From an uncultured Collinsella sp. (GTDB taxonomy: Bacteria > Actinomycetota > Coriobacteriia > Coriobacteriales > Coriobacteriaceae), in contig UPXY01000009.1 of NCBI GenBank assembly GCA_900538305.1, positions 5,342-69,341 of the forward strand: a DNA stretch of 64,000 nucleotides, written 5' to 3'. Below, in pieces: positions 1-8,926 of this stretch. The translations under genes were made by a program, and so were the position numbers. The notes beneath the pieces are model-generated. The model saw only the letters and a list, made by a program, of their open reading frames with translations. It had not been told where the DNA came from and did not search any database. Within the stretch, counting starts at the first letter, position 1. Each line of letters begins with the position of its first letter.

Positions 1-434
1 TGCTCGCGCTCTCGGTGAGCGCTTCGACCACGCCCACCCAGCTTGCCGATGCCTTTGTCCGCCTCATGTCGCCGCTCGCGACCCTCGGTGTGCCTGTGGG
101 TGATATCGGGCTCACGCTCTCGATGGCACTCAGGTTCATTCCGCTTGTATCGAGTGAGGCCGAACGCATCCGGCGTGCGCAGGCAGCGCGCGGCGTCGAC
201 TTCGAGGGCGGCGGTGTGATGCGACGCGTGCGGGCATGGGCGTTCGTCATCACGCCGCTCGTCGTGGGGCTTTTTCGGCGGGCTGATCGCATCGCGCAGT
301 CCATGGATGCCCGCTGCTTCGAGCCCGAAGTGCGGCGCGCCCGGCCGCGCGCGCTCGCAGCGCGCGACGCGTGCGTGCTTGGAGCAGGGATATGCGCTAT
401 GGTGGCGCTCATCGTGGCATCGCTGGTTTGGTAG
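1..434 (+). CDS. ecfT: EcfT, energy-coupling factor transporter transmembrane subunit (C-terminal part)
   Basis: The reading frame is open from the first base of the window, so the true start lies upstream; the GTG at 15 is internal. The translated segment has the EcfT hallmark: a stretch reading PTQLADAF...SPLATLGVP, then ALRFIPLV and an Ala-Arg-Gly coupling motif (AQAARGVDFEGG), followed by a hydrophobic segment (ITPLVVGLF) and a final membrane segment. EcfT is the membrane scaffold of group II ECF vitamin and cofactor importers. It links the substrate-binding S component to the two EcfA ATPases, with the ARG motif contacting the ATPases. In many Gram-positive genomes ecfA1-ecfA2-ecfT-truA follow rplQ, and truA is indeed next here, so the ATPases probably lie just before the window. 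Confidence 0.85.
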   Translation, partial: LALSVSASTTPTQLADAFVRLMSPLATLGVPVGDIGLTLSMALRFIPLVSSEAERIRRAQAARGVDFEGGGVMRRVRAWAFVITPLVVGLFRRADRIAQSMDARCFEPEVRRARPRALAARDACVLGAGICAMVALIVASLVW

Positions 435-459
435 CAACCTCGATATGAAGGGGCATGAT

Positions 460-1284
460 ATGGAACAGCTCGAGCAGGCGGGTACCCCTCAGGCGACCAT
501 CGTGCTCAGGCTCGCCTATGCAGGCGGGCAATACAGCGGGTTCGCAGAGCAACCGCAGGCGGGCGTGTGCACGGTGGCAGGTGAGCTCAGGAGCGCGCTG
601 GAGACCTTTTTGCGCCGTGAGGTGGAGCTCACCTGCGCCGGGCGCACCGATGCCGGCGTCCATGCGCTCAGCCAGTACGTGAGCTTTTCCGCACGGGACG
701 AGGAGCTCGACATCGCGGCGAGGCGCTGGCTGCGTGCCATGGACGCGCTCTTACCGCGCAGCATTGCCGTGCAAGAGGTCTTTCACGCGCCGGAGGGCTT
801 CTCCGCGCGCTTCGACGCGCTGGCGCGGACGTATGTCTACCGTATAGCAGATCGCCCGAACCGCCCCGTGCTTACGCGCGACCGTGTGTGGTGGCTGCGC
901 TATCCGCTCGATGACGCTGCTATGGCGCGCGCTGCTGCATGCCTTGTGGGCGAGCACGATTTCAAGAGCTTCTGCAAAGCGTCTTCCGCAGAGGGTAAGC
1001 CGACCTGCCGGAACGTCATGGGCGTCGGCTTCGAGCGGGGTTGCGAGCTCGGAGAGGACGTGCTCTCGTTCACCATCACGGGCAATGCCTTCCTGCATTC
1101 GATGGTGCGCACCATCGTGGGCACGCTCGTCGAAGTGGGTTCGCATCGCCGCGATGAATCGTGGGTCGCAGAGGCGCTCGCCGCGTGCGATCGCGCCGCC
1201 GCAGGTCCCACGGCGCCGGCAGACGGCCTCGTGTTCGCAGGCGTCGCGTATCCGGACGGCCTCCTCACCCCGCTTTCCATCTAG
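460..1284 (+). CDS. truA: tRNA pseudouridine(38-40) synthase TruA
   Basis: A 274-residue protein that isomerises uridines 38-40 in the anticodon arm of tRNAs. The catalytic motif is GRTDAGVHA with the nucleophile Asp at residue 64, and the N-terminal block LRLAYAGGQYSGF is typical of the family. Length matches bacterial TruA. I chose ATG 460 because an AAGGGG site lies about 6 bases upstream; the frame stays open further upstream and another ATG at 445 is possible. It lies 25 bases after ecfT, an arrangement conserved in Gram-positive bacteria and probably cotranscribed. Confidence 0.93.
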   Translation: MEQLEQAGTPQATIVLRLAYAGGQYSGFAEQPQAGVCTVAGELRSALETFLRREVELTCAGRTDAGVHALSQYVSFSARDEELDIAARRWLRAMDALLPRSIAVQEVFHAPEGFSARFDALARTYVYRIADRPNRPVLTRDRVWWLRYPLDDAAMARAAACLVGEHDFKSFCKASSAEGKPTCRNVMGVGFERGCELGEDVLSFTITGNAFLHSMVRTIVGTLVEVGSHRRDESWVAEALAACDRAAAGPTAPADGLVFAGVAYPDGLLTPLSI

Positions 1285-1443
1285 CACGCGAAGGCTGCCT
1301 GCCTCGCGAAGGCCCCGTCTTGTGCTGGGAACGTGCAGAACATTTGAACAAGACGTGCAGGTGAACCCTCGGAAATCCGGGGCAGAGCGCCGGTGCTACC
1401 ATGGTGGGAGAACGAAGCGTTCCAAAGGCGAGAGGAGGCGGAC

Positions 1444-2511
1444 GTGGTACGCCGTGCCGTGCGGAGACCGTTTGCAACGGTCGTCCTTGTTGTGCGCGAT
1501 GCCGAGACACATATCGTCCGCGCCCTCGAGAGCGTACTCAACCAGGATTTCGATGACATCCAGGTTGTGGTAAGCGACCGCGCCTCGCATGACCGCACGT
1601 GTTCCATGTGCCGAAATATCGCCGAGCGCGATATTCGCCTCGATGTGGTGGAAAACGATTCCAGCGATTTCTCCCAAGCCTTCGATGCCGCGATCGCGGC
1701 CGCGCGCGGAAAATACGTGCTACCGATGGCTCAGGATGACTGGCTTGCCCCAGGGTCGCTCGCCAAGCTCGCCGACGCCGTAAAATCGCACGATCTGCAG
1801 CTTGCCATCATGGCGCTCTCGCTCGACGAGCAGGTCGGTACCGGCGAGCGCGCCTCGCATGTCCTGCGGTTCTCCGTTGAGCCTACAGATTCCGCTGCTG
1901 CGTTTCGCGACGAGACGCCGCTGTTCGTGCGCGAGGGCGTGCTTGGATTTCTCAAGGCGAAACTCTTCGATCGCGACCGCATCGACGAGCTGGGGCTCCG
2001 CATGAGCTTGCAGGGAAGCCAGACGGCCTTCCTCATGTCCTATATCGAGAGCGTTACGTGTGCTGGTTGCGTCGAGGAGGCGCTTTACCATGTCACGCTC
2101 GGCGAGGCGGGACAGACGGAGACGACGACCTATCTGGAGCGCGAGCGCGACCATGAGCGTATGCTGGAACTGGCGCGCGCGTGGCACCGCGAGCATGACG
2201 GCGAGCTTATGCGCGCCATCCATCAGCTGCATATGCGCCAGGTCATCGCGAGCATCGAGCAGGTGTGCTCGCTGCGGGGCATCTCGTCGATCGAGCGCTC
2301 GGAGCGCGTGCGCGATATCGTCGAGGCGCCGAGTACGCGTGCTTCGATTGAAGTTTTGGGCGAGACAAGCCGCGAGTTCGGGTTCATGTATGCATCCATC
2401 GTTCGCAAAAATGTCGCGGGCTGCTGCTTGAGCGCTCGCTTCGCACAACTTGCCCGTATATCGCGTCTGCCCATCGCGCACGGTGGGGTCGATCTCGTTG
2501 CGCTGGCTTAA
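1444..2511 (+). CDS. Family 2 glycosyltransferase
   Basis: A 355-residue cytosolic GT-A type glycosyltransferase. The N-terminus (FATVVLVVRDAE, then RALESVLNQDFDDIQVVVSD) is the nucleotide-sugar binding half, and PMAQDDWLAPGSL at about residue 100 carries the acidic metal-binding cluster. The C-terminal half (after about residue 200) is not typed and has no obvious membrane segment. The GTG at 1444 is preferred: an AGGAGG sits five bases upstream (1433-1438), whereas the upstream ATG at 1393 has no good site. The donor and acceptor cannot be told from sequence; cell-surface polysaccharide or teichoic-acid-like glycan work is the usual role. It is an isolated gene between truA and argR. Confidence 0.75.
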   Translation: MVRRAVRRPFATVVLVVRDAETHIVRALESVLNQDFDDIQVVVSDRASHDRTCSMCRNIAERDIRLDVVENDSSDFSQAFDAAIAAARGKYVLPMAQDDWLAPGSLAKLADAVKSHDLQLAIMALSLDEQVGTGERASHVLRFSVEPTDSAAAFRDETPLFVREGVLGFLKAKLFDRDRIDELGLRMSLQGSQTAFLMSYIESVTCAGCVEEALYHVTLGEAGQTETTTYLERERDHERMLELARAWHREHDGELMRAIHQLHMRQVIASIEQVCSLRGISSIERSERVRDIVEAPSTRASIEVLGETSREFGFMYASIVRKNVAGCCLSARFAQLARISRLPIAHGGVDLVALA

Positions 2512-2652
2512 TGCGGCATCTCGCGGTTTTCCCACACAAATTCTCATATTCTGCCTGAGCTATGCTTCCAAATGATTACAAAATGAGAGCCTGCCGCAGA
2601 TTTCTGTAAACTAGCGATATGCATAACCACGTCTCTGTGAAGGATGGGCGAT

Positions 2653-3090
2653 ATGGCTAAGAAGCGCAGCAGCCGGCAAGAGGCGATTCGCGAGATCGTT
2701 CGAAATAAGAACGTGCGCACGCAGCGCATGCTCGTTGATGAGCTTAAAGCTTATGGGTTCGATTGCACGCAGGCGACTATCTCACGTGATATTGCCGATA
2801 TGGGTCTGCGCAAGCTGCCCGAGGGCATCTACGTGCTCGCTGAGGACCTGCATCTGCAGCGCATGGTCTCCGAGCTCGTCGTCGAGGTTGTGCGCACCGG
2901 CAATCAGGTGCTCGTGAAGGCGCAGCCTGGCACCGCTTCGGGTATCGCCGCCGCCATCGATGCAGCCGAGCTGCCCGCGGTGCTTGGGTCGCTTGCAGGC
3001 AACGATACGATTCTCGTCATCGCGCGAACTGAAGAGGACGGGGAGCGTTTCGAGGCGCTCATCTCGAAGCTTTGCGGAGCGCAGCGCTAG
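2653..3090 (+). CDS. argR: Arginine repressor ArgR
   Basis: A 145-residue transcription factor that represses arginine biosynthesis or activates catabolism, acting as an arginine-bound hexamer. The N-terminal winged helix includes RQEAIREIVRNKNVRTQ and the recognition helix TQATISRDIADMGLRK. The C-terminal oligomerisation and arginine-binding domain contains QPGTASGIAAAID and GSLAGNDTILVIART, with the conserved GNDT/D region. ATG 2653 has AAGGA eight bases upstream and gives the standard length; an in-frame ATG at 2644 is the alternative. No arginine genes lie nearby in this window, so it acts in trans. A strong terminator follows 30 bases after the stop. Confidence 0.92.
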   Translation: MAKKRSSRQEAIREIVRNKNVRTQRMLVDELKAYGFDCTQATISRDIADMGLRKLPEGIYVLAEDLHLQRMVSELVVEVVRTGNQVLVKAQPGTASGIAAAIDAAELPAVLGSLAGNDTILVIARTEEDGERFEALISKLCGAQR

Positions 3091-3119
3091 CGTTCGCATC
3101 ACGAAATCACGCTACGACA

Positions 3120-3175
3120 AATCGCCCTCGGGATTTCCCTATGGTTCGGTGGGGCAATCCCGAGGGCGATTATTG
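3120..3175 (+). terminator. Intrinsic terminator after argR
   Basis: Two 16-base arms (3120-3135 and 3156-3171) are perfect reverse complements, GC-rich in the middle and with A/T ends, followed by TATT. It can form on both strands and separates argR from the convergent penicillin-binding protein gene. Confidence 0.8.
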
Positions 3176-3181
3176 GTATGA

Positions 3182-3222
3182 AAGCGCCCGGACACCGCAG
3201 GTTTTGCGATGCCCGGGCGCTC
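3182..3222 (-). terminator. Intrinsic terminator for the penicillin-binding protein gene
   Basis: GCGCCCGG (3184-3191) pairs with CCGGGCGC (3213-3220), the stem extending by a few more pairs. Read on the minus strand, the hairpin is followed by TTTC. It lies about 50 bases beyond the minus-strand stop codon at 3271. Confidence 0.65.
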
Positions 3223-3270
3223 GTGCTGCCGGTGCGTGAATTCGGCGGAAGATAGGCCGATGCCCGTGGC

Positions 3271-3400
3271 TTATCCTTCACCGTCTGGGCTCGGATTCGG
3301 GCTCGGATCTGGGCTCGGGTCTGGGCTCGAGTCTGGGCTCGGGTCCGGGCTCGGGCTCGGGCTCGGGTCCGGGCTCGGGTCCGGATCGGTATCCGGCGAC
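3271..3400 (-). repeat. Short tandem repeat encoding an Asp-Pro-Ser-Pro tail
   Basis: A degenerate 6/12-base repeat (GGGCTCGGG/TCTGGGCTC units on the plus strand) encodes the repeated PDPSPDPSP tail at the C-terminus of the penicillin-binding protein. Such tracts change length by slippage in units of six bases without breaking the frame. The tail is probably an extended wall-spanning region. Confidence 0.75.
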
Positions 3401-5457
3401 TCCTGCGAGGGCGGGGTCGAAGGCGTGGGCGACTCGGGCGTGGGCGTTTCGGGTGTCTCCTCGGTCTCGGGTGTCTCGGTGCTCTCCGGGGTCTCCGCCT
3501 CGGTGCTGCCGTCGAGCTTCTTGCCGTCTACCTCCCAGTAGGAGTTATCGCGGTACGCGGGTGTCTCTCCCGTGGGGAACTCCTCGCGCGGCACGCCCTC
3601 GAGGATCGCGTTGAAGAAGTTGCGCGCGATGGGCTGGGGCAGGTCGCTCGTCGATGCCGCGCGACCCCAGATACGGACGGTGTTCGTGCCGCCCGAGGTG
3701 TAGCCCGTCCACACAGCGACCGAATACTGCGGCGTGTATCCGCAGAACCACAGGTCGCCGTAGTTCTCGGTCGTGCCCGTCTTGCCCGCGAAGGGCTGGT
3801 TCACGGAGAGGCGCGCCGTGGTGGCGGTGCCCCTGGAGATGACGCCTTCAAGGATGTCTGTCACCACCATAGCTTCGCCGGTCTCGAGCACGCGTTCGGG
3901 ATCGTCTTCGTGCTGGTAGATGACTTCGCCATCGCGGTTCAAGATCTCGGTGATGGCCACGGCATCGCGATGGAGGCCGCCGGAGGCGAGCGTCGAGAAC
4001 GCTTCTGCCATCTGCAGGGTGGAGAGTTCCTCGGTGCCGAGCGTGAGGGAGGAGTAGGGACTCATCTCGTTCTCGATGCCCAGCTGGTGACACATGTCAA
4101 TGACATTCTGGACGCCCACCGCCTTGGCGACGCGTACGTAGCCGGTGTTCGACGAGAGCTCGGTCGCGCGGGCGAGCGAGATGTACCCGTACTGCGCGTT
4201 GCCGATGTTCTGCACGCGGTACGTGCCGTTGTCGAACGTCTGCGGCGAGGTGCAGTTAATGATGATGTTCGGGTTCATGCCTTGGTCGATTGCCGTGGTA
4301 AGCGTAAACGCCTTGAACGAGGAACCCGTTTGGCGCTGCGTGATGGCGTGGTTGGTGTGCTGATCGTCGGCGTAGTAGTCGCGGCCACCCACCATGCCTA
4401 CGATGTAGCCGGTGTCGTTGTCGATGACGGTCATGCCTGCCTGGAGTTCGTCGTTATCGACTTCCTCGAGGCGCTCGACGACTGCGGTTTCGGCAGCCTG
4501 CTGCACATCGGGTTGGATGGTGGTCTTCACCGTGAGGCCGCCCGAGAAGATCTGGTTGTAGTCGAACTCGTTCGAGAGAAGGTCGCGCACATAGTCGACG
4601 AAGTAGGGGTAGGCGTAGACGTCGACGCCGGTGCCGGAGGTCTCGGAAAGGTTGAGCTGGATGGGTTCCGCCTGGGCTGCGTCATGCTCCTCCTGGGAGA
4701 TGTAGCCGTTGCGGAGCATACGGTCGAGTACCGTGTTGCGGCGCTGGAGGGCGTAGTCGGGGTTGATCGTGGGGTCGTACTGCGAGGGCGCGTTCGGCAG
4801 GCCCACGAGCAGCGCCGCCTCGGCGAGCGTGAGGTCGGAGGCGCTCTTGGAGAAGTAGACGTTCGACGCCGCCTCGATGCCGTAGGCGCCATGGCCGTAG
4901 TTGATGGCGTTGAGGTACATGTTCAAGATCTCTTCTTTGGAGTAGATCTCTTCCATCTTCACGGCGAGGTAGATCTCGCGCACCTTGCGCTGGAGCGTCA
5001 CGTCGAACTGCTCGTCCGAGAGGATCGTGTTGCGCACGAGCTGCTGGGTGATGGTCGAGGCACCCTCGGAGCCGCCCGTGAGCTGCACCCATGCGGCGCG
5101 CATGATGCCCACGAGGTCGAAGCCGCCGTGCTCGTAGAAGCGCTCGTCCTCGGTGGCGACGGTGCCATCGATCACGTAGTCCGAGATCTGGTCGAGCGCC
5201 ACGGTGGTGCGGTTCTGCGTGTAGAAGCTCGCGATCTCGTTGCCCTCGGCATCGAGGATCGTGGTGGGCTCGCTCGAGAGGTACAAGTCGGTATCGGTGT
5301 AGTCGGGCAGGTCCTGGAGCCATGTGTCCACGACGCCGATCATGCCGACACCGAAGGCGACGCTCGCGAGGAGCATGAAGCCGAAGAACGAACCGATGAT
5401 GATGGGTGCGATATGCGTTTTCGCACGAAGATGGCGATTCCGCTGACGAGGACCCAT
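3271..5457 (-). CDS. Class A penicillin-binding protein (PBP1A-type transglycosylase/transpeptidase)
   Basis: A 728-residue bifunctional peptidoglycan synthase. Order: short basic cytoplasmic tail, one membrane anchor (APIIIGSFFGFMLLASVAFG, about residues 17-36), glycosyltransferase domain GT51 with EDERFYEHGG and GGSEGASTITQQLVRN and YLNAINYGHGAYG, then the transpeptidase domain with SSFK (active Ser), SSN and KTGT. The C-terminus is a long tail of Glu-Thr-Pro and then Asp-Pro-Ser repeats. The start at 5457 has AGGAGG five bases upstream; the longer frame to 5535 lacks such a site. It stands alone with its own terminator, divergent from the next membrane protein gene. Confidence 0.92.
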   Translation of the reverse strand: MGPRQRNRHLRAKTHIAPIIIGSFFGFMLLASVAFGVGMIGVVDTWLQDLPDYTDTDLYLSSEPTTILDAEGNEIASFYTQNRTTVALDQISDYVIDGTVATEDERFYEHGGFDLVGIMRAAWVQLTGGSEGASTITQQLVRNTILSDEQFDVTLQRKVREIYLAVKMEEIYSKEEILNMYLNAINYGHGAYGIEAASNVYFSKSASDLTLAEAALLVGLPNAPSQYDPTINPDYALQRRNTVLDRMLRNGYISQEEHDAAQAEPIQLNLSETSGTGVDVYAYPYFVDYVRDLLSNEFDYNQIFSGGLTVKTTIQPDVQQAAETAVVERLEEVDNDELQAGMTVIDNDTGYIVGMVGGRDYYADDQHTNHAITQRQTGSSFKAFTLTTAIDQGMNPNIIINCTSPQTFDNGTYRVQNIGNAQYGYISLARATELSSNTGYVRVAKAVGVQNVIDMCHQLGIENEMSPYSSLTLGTEELSTLQMAEAFSTLASGGLHRDAVAITEILNRDGEVIYQHEDDPERVLETGEAMVVTDILEGVISRGTATTARLSVNQPFAGKTGTTENYGDLWFCGYTPQYSVAVWTGYTSGGTNTVRIWGRAASTSDLPQPIARNFFNAILEGVPREEFPTGETPAYRDNSYWEVDGKKLDGSTEAETPESTETPETEETPETPTPESPTPSTPPSQESPDTDPDPSPDPSPSPSPDPSPDSSPDPSPDPSPNPSPDGEG

Positions 5458-5679
5458 GTCGACCTCCTGGTATTCTGCGACCTGTCGACGCGCGGCATGC
5501 GCCGACAAATGTTCGTCATACATACACTTCACCACAGTACCGCAACAAAGCCGTTTGGAGTATTAGGTATTCTTATTAGTGCCAAATTCCAGACCGCCTG
5601 CATACGGCGCGTTGTGTATGCGGGTGGCGATTGGGGCCGATGGGTGCCCGCGGGACGCGGGGCTGCATGAGAGGTTGCC

Positions 5680-7389
5680 ATGAGCGAAAACGTTGAACAC
5701 GCGTTCGCGCAGGACGATACGGGGGATGTTCCCGAGGTGATGGATGGATCGGAGGCTTCGCGGCGCGGCGTGCGCGAACGGCTGCGCGCGCTCGATCCCG
5801 TCTGCGCGCTCACGCTCGTGCTCGCCCTGCTCTTTGCCCTTGCGCTTGCACCCATGCTCGCCATCTCCCGCTTTGACCACAGCTATGCCGACGATTGGCA
5901 TTACGGGGTCGACGCCCACGCGGCGCTCGAGGCGGGCGAGGGCGCGGTCGGCGTCCTTTCTGCTGCGGTAGAAGAGGCGATCGATACCTACGATTCGTGG
6001 CAGGGCACGTATTCCGCCATCGTGCTCATGGCGCTGCAGCCGGGTGTGTTCGGGGAGGGGCTGTACGGGCTCGGTGCCGTGGGCATCATGGCGGCGCTCG
6101 TGCTTGCCACGGGATACGCGGCGGCGATCGTCGTGCGCGATGTGTGCGGCGCTGGTCGCGCGGAGTGGCTGTGCGTGACGCTTGCCGCGCTGTTGCTCCA
6201 AACACAGCTGCTGCCGAGCCCCGTCGAGGGCATCTGGTGGTACAACTCGGCTATCTATTACACCTTCTACCATGCGCTTCTGCTCGTCGGTGCGGGGCTT
6301 TCCGTGCGGCTTCTGCGCGGGCGGACGCACCGTGGGGCCTTGAGCGGTGTGGGCACCGCCGCCCGGGCCTCCGTGCTCGTGTTGCTCGCGTTCGTGATCG
6401 GCGGCGGAAACTACGTGACGGGGCTCGTCGCGGTCGTGGCGCTCGCGGCTACCGTGGTGGCGGCGCTTGCGCGCAGGCAGCGCTCCGCGTGGCTTCTGGT
6501 GCCAGCGCTCATCGTTCTCGCTGTTGGGTTTGCCTGTTCGATGGCCGCGCCGGGTAACGCCGCGCGCCAGGCGAGCCAGTTCCCGGGCGATAACCTCGGT
6601 GTGGTGATGACGCTTCTGCGCAGCGGGTTTGCCGGGTTCGAGTACGCGGTGCTGTGGACGAACGGCTTCATGGTGCTCTTCCTCGCGCTGCTCGTTCCGG
6701 TGTTCGTGCGTATCGCGCGGCGCTCGACATGCTCGTTTGCGTTGCCCGCCGTTCCCGCGCTCGCGGTGCTCCTGCTGTTCATGGCAAGCTTCACGCCCAC
6801 GTTCTTCTCCATGGGGTACGTGGGGCCGGGCCGTGTGCAGAACATCCGCTACGACTATTTCGTGCTCGCGGTGTTTCTGTGCGTGGGCTGGCTCGTGGGC
6901 TGGCTTGTGCGCCGTGCGGAGCGCGCTGGGGTGCTGCCCGCGTGTGCGGCTCGGTGCCATCCCGGGCTCGGTGAGGTTTCGTCGGCATCCGTGGGTATGC
7001 CGGCACATCGCCTACAGCGTGAGCGAGATGCGCAGACCGTGTATCGGCGCGCGGTCGCGGTATATCTCGGCTGCTGCCTGATCGTGCTCGTTGCGGCTGT
7101 CGGTGCACTTGCAATCGACGAACGGCATCGTGATGACCTCGTCTCGCTTTCGGCAGCGAGTTCGCTGGCCTCGGGTGAGGCGCAGGAGTACGACGAACAG
7201 GTGCGCGCGCGGCTTGCGCAGCTCGAGACGAGCGAGGAAGCGGATGTGTACGTCGCCTATTACACGGTGGGGCCGAAGGTGCTCTTCATGGGCGACGTCC
7301 ACGACAATATGGATAACTACATCAACTTCCGGCTCGCCCAGTGGTACGGCAAGGACTCCGTCATCGGCTACCACAGCACCCTCGGCTAG
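5680..7389 (+). CDS. Large multi-pass membrane protein, DUF6056-like
   Basis: A 569-residue integral membrane protein with about 10-12 hydrophobic segments (for example LTLVLALLFALALAPMLAIS near residue 45 and LVLLAFVIGGGNYVTGLVAVV near 230). After the first membrane segment comes an external loop with an acidic DDWHYG motif and a DTYDSWQGTYS motif. This layout resembles DUF6056 proteins and, more distantly, polyprenyl-phosphate-dependent GT-C glycosyltransferases, where an acidic pair in the first loop is catalytic. The C-terminal 120 residues after the last membrane segment form a soluble tail (EEADVYVAYYTVGPK). GAGAGG lies upstream of ATG 5680. The substrate is unknown; a role in cell-surface glycosylation is an inference from the fold. 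Confidence 0.6.
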   Translation: MSENVEHAFAQDDTGDVPEVMDGSEASRRGVRERLRALDPVCALTLVLALLFALALAPMLAISRFDHSYADDWHYGVDAHAALEAGEGAVGVLSAAVEEAIDTYDSWQGTYSAIVLMALQPGVFGEGLYGLGAVGIMAALVLATGYAAAIVVRDVCGAGRAEWLCVTLAALLLQTQLLPSPVEGIWWYNSAIYYTFYHALLLVGAGLSVRLLRGRTHRGALSGVGTAARASVLVLLAFVIGGGNYVTGLVAVVALAATVVAALARRQRSAWLLVPALIVLAVGFACSMAAPGNAARQASQFPGDNLGVVMTLLRSGFAGFEYAVLWTNGFMVLFLALLVPVFVRIARRSTCSFALPAVPALAVLLLFMASFTPTFFSMGYVGPGRVQNIRYDYFVLAVFLCVGWLVGWLVRRAERAGVLPACAARCHPGLGEVSSASVGMPAHRLQRERDAQTVYRRAVAVYLGCCLIVLVAAVGALAIDERHRDDLVSLSAASSLASGEAQEYDEQVRARLAQLETSEEADVYVAYYTVGPKVLFMGDVHDNMDNYINFRLAQWYGKDSVIGYHSTLG

Positions 7390-7407
7390 CACCACGTTGG
7401 GTGTCAT

Positions 7408-7461
7408 TTTGGGGATGGGTGCGTTTGTGATGAAAACGACGCGAACGCACCCATCCCCAAA
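7408..7461 (+). terminator. Strong bidirectional terminator-like inverted repeat
   Basis: Eighteen-base arms at 7408-7425 and 7444-7461 are perfect reverse complements, starting with TTT and ending with AAA. It sits 19 bases after the stop of the membrane protein gene and before tyrS. The arm core (GGGGATGGGTGCG) resembles the GGGGACGGGTT repeats seen elsewhere in the window. Confidence 0.75.
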
Positions 7462-7576
7462 GAGACGCTTCAAAGTAGGGGCGCGGACGGGCAAACTCGG
7501 CTACACTAGATAATTACTGTGAACAGAGCACCGCCCGAGCGGGTGAGGGTGCTAGGGATATTCAGGAGGGTGAGCT

Positions 7577-8791
7577 ATGCTCCCAGTCGATGAACAGATG
7601 CGCATCATTACCTCGGGCGTGGCGCAGATCGTGCCGGAAGCGGATCTTCGCAAGAAGCTCGAGCGCGGCGTGCCGCTCAACATCAAGCTCGGCGTCGACC
7701 CCACGAGCCCCGATCTGCATCTTGGCCACGCGGTGCCGCTGCGCAAGATGCGCCAGTTCCAGGATCTTGGCCACAAGGTGACGCTCATCATTGGCAACGG
7801 CACGGCGATGATCGGCGACCCGTCCGGCAAGAACACCACGCGCCCGCAGCTCACGCAGGAGGAAGTCGAGGCGAACGCCGCCACCTACGTGTCGCAGGCC
7901 ATGAAGATCCTCGATCCCGAGAAGACGACCATCGTCCACAACGGCGATTGGATCCTTTCTCTCGACCTGAAGGGTCTGCTCGAGCTCTGCAGCAAGTTCA
8001 CCGTCGCGCGCATCTTGGAGCGCGACGACTTCACGAAGCGCTACCAGTCGCAGACGCCCATCGCCCTTCACGAGTTCCTCTACCCTGTGATGCAGGCATA
8101 CGACTCGACGGTCATCAAGGCCGATGTGGAGATGGGCGGCACCGATCAGCTCTTTAACCTGCTCGCCGGCCGCGAGCTCATGGAGAAGATGGGCATGGAG
8201 TCGCAGGTCGCGCTCACCATGCCGCTGCTCGAAGGTACGGACGGCGTGCGTAAGATGTCGAAGTCCTATGGCAACTACGTGGGTCTCACCGATGAGCCTG
8301 CAGATGCCTTCGGCAAGATCATGTCCATCCCCGACGAGATGATCGGCAAGTACTACCGCCTCGCCTCCACGCTCTCCGTCGACGAGGTCGACGCGATCGA
8401 TGCCGCGCTCGCCGACGGCACCGCCGACCCATACGAGCTCAAGCGCGCACTTGCGGTTAACATCGTTGACGCCTACCACGGTGCCGGCGCGGGCGAGGAG
8501 GCGAAGGCTGCGTTCGACCGCGTCTTCAAGCAGGACGAGCTGCCCGAGGACATCACCGAGGTGACGGTCGACCTCACGCCGAACGCCGAGGGGCTCGTCT
8601 ATCTCGCCGGCGTGCTCAAGGAAGCCGGGCTCGCGCCAAGCGCGGGCGAGGCGCGCCGCCTCATCGACGGCGGCGGCGTGAAGATCGATCAGCAACCGGT
8701 GGCGCCGAAGAGCTACAACGTCGACCCGTCGCTGCTCCATACGGGTGTGGTGCTGCAAGTGGGCAAGCGCAAGTTCGCTCGCCTCGTGTAG
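7577..8791 (+). CDS. tyrS: Tyrosyl-tRNA synthetase
   Basis: A 404-residue class Ic aminoacyl-tRNA synthetase that charges tRNA-Tyr. HLGH (residues 48-51) is the HIGH signature and KMSKS (residues 226-230) the second ATP-binding motif; GGTDQLFNLLAGRE is the typical tyrosine-site region. The last 60 or so residues form an S4 RNA-binding domain (AGLAPSAGEARRLIDGGGVKID). AGGAGGG is eight bases upstream of ATG 7577. The leader between the preceding terminator and the start is only about 115 bases. It contains a weak hairpin but no T-box that I can recognise, unlike many Firmicutes tyrS genes. Confidence 0.95.
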   Translation: MLPVDEQMRIITSGVAQIVPEADLRKKLERGVPLNIKLGVDPTSPDLHLGHAVPLRKMRQFQDLGHKVTLIIGNGTAMIGDPSGKNTTRPQLTQEEVEANAATYVSQAMKILDPEKTTIVHNGDWILSLDLKGLLELCSKFTVARILERDDFTKRYQSQTPIALHEFLYPVMQAYDSTVIKADVEMGGTDQLFNLLAGRELMEKMGMESQVALTMPLLEGTDGVRKMSKSYGNYVGLTDEPADAFGKIMSIPDEMIGKYYRLASTLSVDEVDAIDAALADGTADPYELKRALAVNIVDAYHGAGAGEEAKAAFDRVFKQDELPEDITEVTVDLTPNAEGLVYLAGVLKEAGLAPSAGEARRLIDGGGVKIDQQPVAPKSYNVDPSLLHTGVVLQVGKRKFARLV

Positions 8792-8804
8792 GGAGTTGTT
8801 TGAG

Positions 8805-8828
8805 GCCGGGTTCGTTTCAACCCGGCTT
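8805..8828 (+). terminator. Probable terminator after tyrS
   Basis: GCCGGGTT (8805-8812) and AACCCGGC (8819-8826) form a perfect 8-base stem with a six-base loop, 14 bases after the tyrS stop. The T-tract is poor (TTGG), so termination may be partial. Confidence 0.5.
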
Positions 8829-8926
8829 GGCGCATGGCTCAGGGTTGGCTCCATCCACCTGCTCTGTCCCATGCGGAGCAGAACCGATTTTGCGTGCTGA
8901 TTTGAGATGTAGGGGAGGATCCGGCT

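Noticed and set aside
3910..5670. 586-codon open frame on the plus strand
   Set aside because: It is antisense to the well-supported penicillin-binding protein gene and consists of Val/Glu/Asp/Leu-rich low-complexity sequence, a typical GC-rich shadow.
5563..7008. 481-codon minus-strand frame
   Set aside because: Antisense shadow of the membrane protein gene, with His/Arg/Glu-rich composition.
7462..7576. T-box riboswitch before tyrS
   Set aside because: The leader is only about 115 bases and I find no T-box sequence or long specifier stem; a weak hairpin alone is not enough.
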